Of a stretch of 6,666 nucleotides of DNA, positions 5,456 through 6,666 are shown in pieces; the first letter of the stretch is position 1, and each line of letters opens with the position of its first letter. Origin of the DNA: Rhodospirillales bacterium (GTDB lineage Bacteria; Pseudomonadota; Alphaproteobacteria; Rhodospirillales; JAOUPW01); the NCBI GenBank assembly GCA_029879665.1, contig JAOUPW010000110.1, positions 1-6,666 of the forward strand. Direction: 5' to 3'. The notes beneath the pieces are model-generated. The model saw nothing but the letters and a program-made list of their open reading frames with translations, made no database searches and had not been told where the DNA came from. The position numbers were made by a program, and so were the translations under genes.

Positions 5456-6666
5456 TTAATCGTCGGAATCAATTTCCACGTCCAGGATTTCGGTGACCGG
5501 GAGAACGGCAATGTCCTGATAAGACATATTTTTCGGATCGTTCAGGTCTACCAGATTTGAAATCCTCGAGTAGGTGGATGGCACCAAGGCTTCAAATCCG
5601 TCGGTGCTGCTACGGCGAATTCCATAATGGACGGTTTCCCGGTCCGGAAGAGAGAGCTTGCCAAGGCCGTTTTTGGTAATCCAGATGGTTCCAGAACGGG
5701 CGAAATCACTCAGCCTGCTGGCAATCGTAAGGGTGTCTCCAAGGGCCGTCAGTTCAAGATGGGAGGGCGTCTGGTAGGTGCCGAACCATTCATGGCCTTC
5801 GTCGATACCGATATTCAGTTCCAGTTCGTTCATCCAGTTTTTCTTTTTCCGCCACTTGTTACTGATTTCGCGCATCACGGATTTCATCTCAGTGGCGCAA
5901 CGGATGGCGTTGAGTATGTAATTGCTGTCTGGTTGGGGGAAACAGTAATAGACCATGCCGTCGGCTCTATGCTTGCCTTGGGTTGAATAGTACTTCCGGA
6001 GCAAAGGAGTCATGGAACTCCAGATGCTGTTGACCAGTTCGAAATATTCATCGGGCGGCAGGGAAGCGCAGATATCCAGGGAATCTTTCAGGTCGGCAAC
6101 GATAACGGCAAGCGGCGTTAGGTAAGGCCCGCGTTTTTTGAGAAGATCCCGAATGACGATATCGCGGCGCCCGAGAAGTTGTAAAAGAGAACTGTTGTCC
6201 TGACTTTCGGGCAAATAGGTAAATAAGTAACCTTCACGGAATGCTGTCGTATATACAACGTGCCACCGATCCCCTTCGCCGGGCTTCGCCAGATTGACAT
6301 AGCTGTTCAGAACCGGCTTTACCGCCGCCGGCTCAACTTCGTCAAAGATGCGGACCAGCATATCCATATGGCTGGGATTTATGGATTGGGAGAGGGAAAG
6401 CAGGCTCGGCTTTGTTAGCCTGTTTTTGGCAATCGACATATGGTAGCGAATCAATCCCGGCATATCGACGATATCGGCGATGGGGCTATCCCGGAGCAGA
6501 AGATTGAAAAGGTTGCGATCTGAAATTTCGCTGGGAAGAGATCTGTTTTGACCGATAAACCGATCCATCGCGGCATCGTTGGCCCATTCGAGTTCGCAGC
6601 GCGGATTGATCAGGTAAGCAGGAAATTCAAAATTGTCGAGGGTCAGCCGTAGTGAACCGTCAATCT
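5456..6666 (-). CDS. PAS-like/MmyB-type sensor domain fused to class III nucleotidyl (adenylate) cyclase, 5' end outside window
   Basis: The first ATG is at 6568, but the frame is open through the right edge, adding 32 residues before it; 402 residues are visible (numbering from codon 6664-6662). Residues 14-32 (FPAYLIN, then WANDAA) look like the start of a PAS-fold domain, so the ATG at 6568 falls inside a domain and is probably not the true start. A helical stretch beginning RNLFNLLL (50-57) runs to about 115, and strands WHVVYTTAF/REGYLFTY (134-150) close the fold; this layout resembles the MmyB-type ligand-binding domain. The class III cyclase domain spans about 182-332. It has metal aspartates D191 (VADLKDS) and D235, 44 residues apart as in mammalian cyclases, K231 four before D235, T306 at the Asp/Thr specificity position, and R317 (IASRL). 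These favour ATP and cAMP. The usual transition-state Asn is Thr 313. No membrane segment is visible. It converges on smpB, 72 bp away. Confidence 0.85.
   Translation of the reverse strand, partial: IDGSLRLTLDNFEFPAYLINPRCELEWANDAAMDRFIGQNRSLPSEISDRNLFNLLLRDSPIADIVDMPGLIRYHMSIAKNRLTKPSLLSLSQSINPSHMDMLVRIFDEVEPAAVKPVLNSYVNLAKPGEGDRWHVVYTTAFREGYLFTYLPESQDNSSLLQLLGRRDIVIRDLLKKRGPYLTPLAVIVADLKDSLDICASLPPDEYFELVNSIWSSMTPLLRKYYSTQGKHRADGMVYYCFPQPDSNYILNAIRCATEMKSVMREISNKWRKKKNWMNELELNIGIDEGHEWFGTYQTPSHLELTALGDTLTIASRLSDFARSGTIWITKNGLGKLSLPDRETVHYGIRRSSTDGFEALVPSTYSRISNLVDLNDPKNMSYQDIAVLPVTEILDVEIDSDD

Noticed and set aside
5627..5986. Plus-strand open frame of 119 codons
   Set aside because: It is antisense to the conserved cyclase domain and shows no recognisable domain or ribosome-binding site.
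1..6666. Mobile elements, CRISPR arrays, tRNA genes or a defence system
   Set aside because: No transposase or integrase, spaced direct repeats, tRNA-like cloverleaf, toxin-antitoxin pair or other defence gene was found on either strand.

Overview
The window reads as a piece of an alphaproteobacterial chromosome, probably Rhodospirillales-like. This rests on moderate GC content, the divergent slt / dapA-smpB arrangement I recall from that class, and protein sequences of proteobacterial type. It holds six recognisable protein genes and the last codons of a seventh. I see no tRNA, rRNA, insertion sequence, CRISPR array or phage gene. Coding density is high and every intergenic gap is under 200 bp.

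Layout from left to right: (1) positions 1-54 are the C-terminal codons of a plus-strand gene, followed by a hairpin terminator at 80-112. (2) A minus-strand cluster is transcribed right to left: a soluble lytic transglycosylase (start best placed at TTG 3807), an L-2-haloacid dehalogenase-type HAD hydrolase overlapping it by 4 bp (ATGA), and, 46 bp further on, a PLP-dependent threonine/serine dehydratase without an ACT domain. (3) A divergent control region lies at 3808-3993. (4) A plus-strand pair follows: dapA (lysine and diaminopimelate synthesis) and smpB (trans-translation), 28 bp apart. (5) A 72 bp convergent gap holds only weak hairpins. (6) A minus-strand class III nucleotidyl cyclase runs off the right edge, so its 5' end is missing.

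Functional logic: slt and dapA, fired divergently, both touch peptidoglycan; DapA supplies diaminopimelate precursor and Slt cleaves glycan strands. The dehalogenase and dehydratase look like small-molecule housekeeping or detoxification enzymes that share the slt transcript. The cyclase is the most unusual item. Its reading frame continues upstream of the first ATG, and the N-terminal half looks like a PAS-like sensor with a long helical insert, resembling the MmyB-type ligand-binding domain. The cyclase domain keeps both metal aspartates and the adenine-selecting Lys/Thr pair, but has Thr in place of the usual transition-state Asn.
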